From Nomia melanderi (lineage: Eukaryota > Arthropoda > Insecta > Hymenoptera > Halictidae), in the NCBI RefSeq assembly GCF_051020985.1, contig NW_027475133.1:744001-808000 (forward strand): a DNA stretch of 64,000 nucleotides, given 5' to 3'. Below are positions 61,436 through 64,000 of the stretch, piece by piece. Numbering within the stretch: the first letter of the stretch is position 1; every line of letters starts with the position of its first letter. The notes under the pieces are model-generated. The model made no database searches and was not told the DNA's origin. It worked only from the letters and a program-made list of their open reading frames with translations. The translations under genes and the position numbers were made by a program.

Positions 61436-64000
61436 TATCTGGTGATATCTCGGGTGCTATTAGAGATAGCGAAATAAATCAAACTGCATTGTCTGCAGGA
61501 GGCCCTGGCGCATAAATCTGTGCCGCGGGATCGACCTCGGACCACCAGGGGTCGAGAAAACCACCGACACATGAGGCCGGACACTCAGGGTCGAGGAAAA
61601 ATTCAACATATATCTGGTGATATCTCGGGTGCTCTTACAGATAGCGCACTAAACCAAAGTGAATTATCTGCAGGGGGCCCTGGCGCATGAATCTGTGCAG
61701 CGGGATCGACCTCGGACCACCAGAGGCCGAGAAAATCACCGCCTCATGGGGCCGGATTGCCAGGGTCAGGGAAAAATCCAATATATATCTGGTGATATCT
61801 CGGGTGCTATTAGAGATAGAGAAATAAATGAAAGTGCATTGTCTGCTGCAGGCCCTGGCGCACAAATCGGTGCCGCGGGGTCGACCTTGGACCACCAGGG
61901 GCCGAGAAAACGACCGTCTCATGGGGCCGGACACTCAGGGTCAGTGAAAAATCCATTATATATCTGCTGATATCTCGGGTGCTATTAGAGATAGCGCAAT
62001 AAACCAAACTGAATTATCTGCAGGAGGGCCTGGCGTATTAATCTGAGCAGCAGGAACGACCTCGGACCACCAGGCGCCGAGAAAATTACATATATTCGGA
62101 ATCCGTTACCCAAGGTCATGTAAAAATCCAGCATATATCTGGTGACATCTCGGGTGCTCTTACAGATAGCGCACTAAACCAAAGTGAATTATCTATAGGA
62201 GGCCCTGGCGCATGAATCTGTGCAGCGGGATCGACCTCGGACCACCAGGGGCCGAGAAAATCTCCATCTCATGGGGCCGGACTATCAGGGTCAGGGAAAA
62301 ATCCAATATATATCTGGTGATATCTCGGGTGCTATTAGAGATAGCGAAATAAATCAAAGTGCATTGTCTGCAGGAGGCCCTGGCGCATAAATCTGTGCCG
62401 CGGGAACGACCTCGGACCGCCAGGGGCCGAGAAAACCACCGTCTCATGGGGCCGGACACTCAGGGTCAGGGGAAAATCCAATATGTATATGGTGATATCT
62501 CGGGTGCTATTAGAGATAGCGCAACAAACCAAAGTGAATTATCTGCAGGAGGCCCAGGCGCATGAATCTGTGCAGCGGGAACGACCTCGGACCACCAGGG
62601 CCGAGAAAACCACCGTCTCATGGGGCCGGACTGTCAGGGTCAGGGGAAAATCCAATATATATCTGGTGATATCTCGGGTGCTATTACAGATAGCGCAATA
62701 AATCAAAGTTCATTGTCTGTAGGAGGCCCTGGCGCATGAATCTGTGCAGCGGGAACGACCTCGGACCACCAGGGGCCGAGAAAACCATCCACACATGGGG
62801 CCGGACTGTCAGGGTCAAGGAAAAATCCAATATATATCTGGTGATATCTCGGGTGCTCTTACAGATAGCGCACTAAACCAAAGTGAATTATCTGCAGGGG
62901 GCCCTGGCGCATGAATCTGTGCAGCGGGATCGACCTCGGACCACCAGAGGCCGAGAAAATCACCGCCTCATGGGGCCGGATTGCCAGGGTCAGGGAAAAA
63001 TCCAATATATATCTGGTGATATCTCGGGTGCTATTAGAGATAGAGAAATAAATGAAAGTGCATTGTCTGCTGAAGGCCCTGGCGCACAAATCTGTGCCGC
63101 GGGATCGACCTTGGACCACCAGGGACCGAGAAAACCACCGACACATGGGGCCGGACACTCATGGTCAGGGGAAAATCCAATATATATCTGGTGATATCTC
63201 GAGTGCTATTAGAGATAGCGCAATAAACCAAAGTGAATTATCTGCAGGAGGGCCTGGCGTATTAATCTGAGCAGCAGGAACGACCTCGGACCACCAGGCG
63301 CCGAGAAAATTACATATATTCGGAATCCGTTACCCAAGGTCATGTAAAAATCCAGCATATATCTGGTGACATCTCGGGTGCTCTTACAGATAGCGCACTA
63401 AACCAAAGTGAATTATCTATAGGAGGCCCTGGCGCATGAATCTGTGCAGCGGGATCGACCTCGGACCACCAGGGGCCGAGAAAATCTCCATCTCATGGGG
63501 CCGGACTGTCAGGGTCAGGGAAAAATCCAATATATATCTGGTGATATCTCGGGTGCTATTAGAGATAGCGAAATAAATCAAAGTGCATTGTCTGCAGGAG
63601 GCCCTGGCGCATAAATCTGTGCAGCGGGAACGACCTCGGACCGCCAGGGGCCGAGAAAACCACCGTCTCATGGGGCCGGACACTCAGGGTCAGGGGAAAA
63701 TCCAATATGTATATGGTGATATCTCGGGTGCTATTAGAGATAGCGCAACAAACCAAAGTGAATTATCTGCAGGAGGCCCAGGCGCATGAATCTGTGCAGC
63801 GGGAACGACCTCGGACCACCAGGGCCGAGAAAACCACCGTCTCATGGGGCCGGACTGTCAGGGTCAGGGGAAAATCCAATATATATCTGGTGATATCTCG
63901 GGTGCTATTACAGATAGCGCAATAAATCAAAGTTCATTGTCTGTAGGAGGCCCTGGCGCATGAATCTGTGCAGCGGGAACGACCTCGGACCACCAGGGGC
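61434..64000 (+). repeat. 175-bp satellite array, right segment (runs off window)
   Basis: About 14-15 monomers equivalent to 51765-54331. It contains two B-type monomers of the ACATATATTCGG subtype (62096 and 63321) and two 174-bp monomers with CCACCAGGGCCGAG (62594 and 63818). The array is still running at base 64000, so its true length is greater than the window. Confidence 0.97.

Larger units (their letters stand above)
58274..64000 (+). repeat. third large tandem duplication, copy F (partial, runs off window)
   Basis: Second copy of the E block, equivalent to 48430-54331. It differs from E by one deleted monomer (E 50175-50368 region, junction in F at about 60020-60040) and a small number of substitutions. 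Examples are A versus T near 58907 (E 49067), C versus T near 61606 (E 51937), A versus G near 62284, and A versus T near 63048. The transposon copies show no difference that I could find by reading. Confidence 0.88.

Noticed and set aside
1..64000. CRISPR array
   Set aside because: The repeats are contiguous 175-bp units with no unique spacers, and there are no cas genes.
1..64000. Undescribed defence, toxin or biosynthetic system
   Set aside because: Apart from one degenerate transposase present twice there is no coding sequence in the window. The repeated structure is explained by satellite amplification.
1..64000. tRNA or rRNA derivation of the satellite
   Set aside because: I saw no A/B box pair, cloverleaf or recognisable rRNA segment in the monomer by eye. 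A covariance-model search could settle it.

Overview
This window is almost entirely one tandemly repeated satellite DNA. A monomer of about 175 bp (a few are 174 or 176) runs head to tail in one orientation from base 1 to base 64000, about 350 copies. The only other DNA is a 1,268-bp Tc1/mariner-type DNA transposon. It is present twice (50497-51764 and 60166-61433), identical in both places as far as I can read, and carries one degenerate transposase gene. I see no host gene, rRNA, tRNA, CRISPR array or operon. A large satellite plus a DD34E Tc1/mariner element with TA target duplications points to a eukaryote, most likely an invertebrate animal. The sequence alone does not tell me the species. 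The setting is probably constitutive heterochromatin (centromeric, pericentromeric or subtelomeric), but nothing in the sequence fixes which.

Layout. 1-1.77 kb: start of the array. 1.77-11.39 kb and 11.39-20.49 kb: two tandem copies (A, B) of a roughly 9.6-kb block of about 55 monomers; B lacks three monomers near 18.65 kb. Inside A and B are older, shorter higher-order repeats with offsets of 10, 14 and 16 monomers. 20.5-31.9 kb: a mosaic with a recurring short cassette and a two-copy 9-monomer repeat (27.78-30.93 kb). 31.91-37.52 kb and 38.03-43.99 kb: a second tandem duplication (C, D), offset about 6.1-6.5 kb. 44-48.4 kb: mosaic monomers. 48.43-58.27 kb and 58.27-64.0 kb: a third tandem duplication (E, F; offset 9,844 then 9,669 bp), cut by the window edge. 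It carries the transposon, so one insertion became two copies.

Monomers fall into regional sequence classes. The most distinct is a 'B-type' monomer in which about 50 bp is replaced by a diverged version marked by CGGAATCCGT. There are about 37 of them, with three subtypes that follow position along the array. The many 60-160 codon open frames on both strands repeat with the monomer and change frame at each monomer, because 175 is not a multiple of 3. They are not genes. The interest of the window is its record of unequal exchange: nested duplications at scales from 1 to 55 monomers, with a transposon marking the most recent one. I found no evidence of a new enzymatic or defence system.
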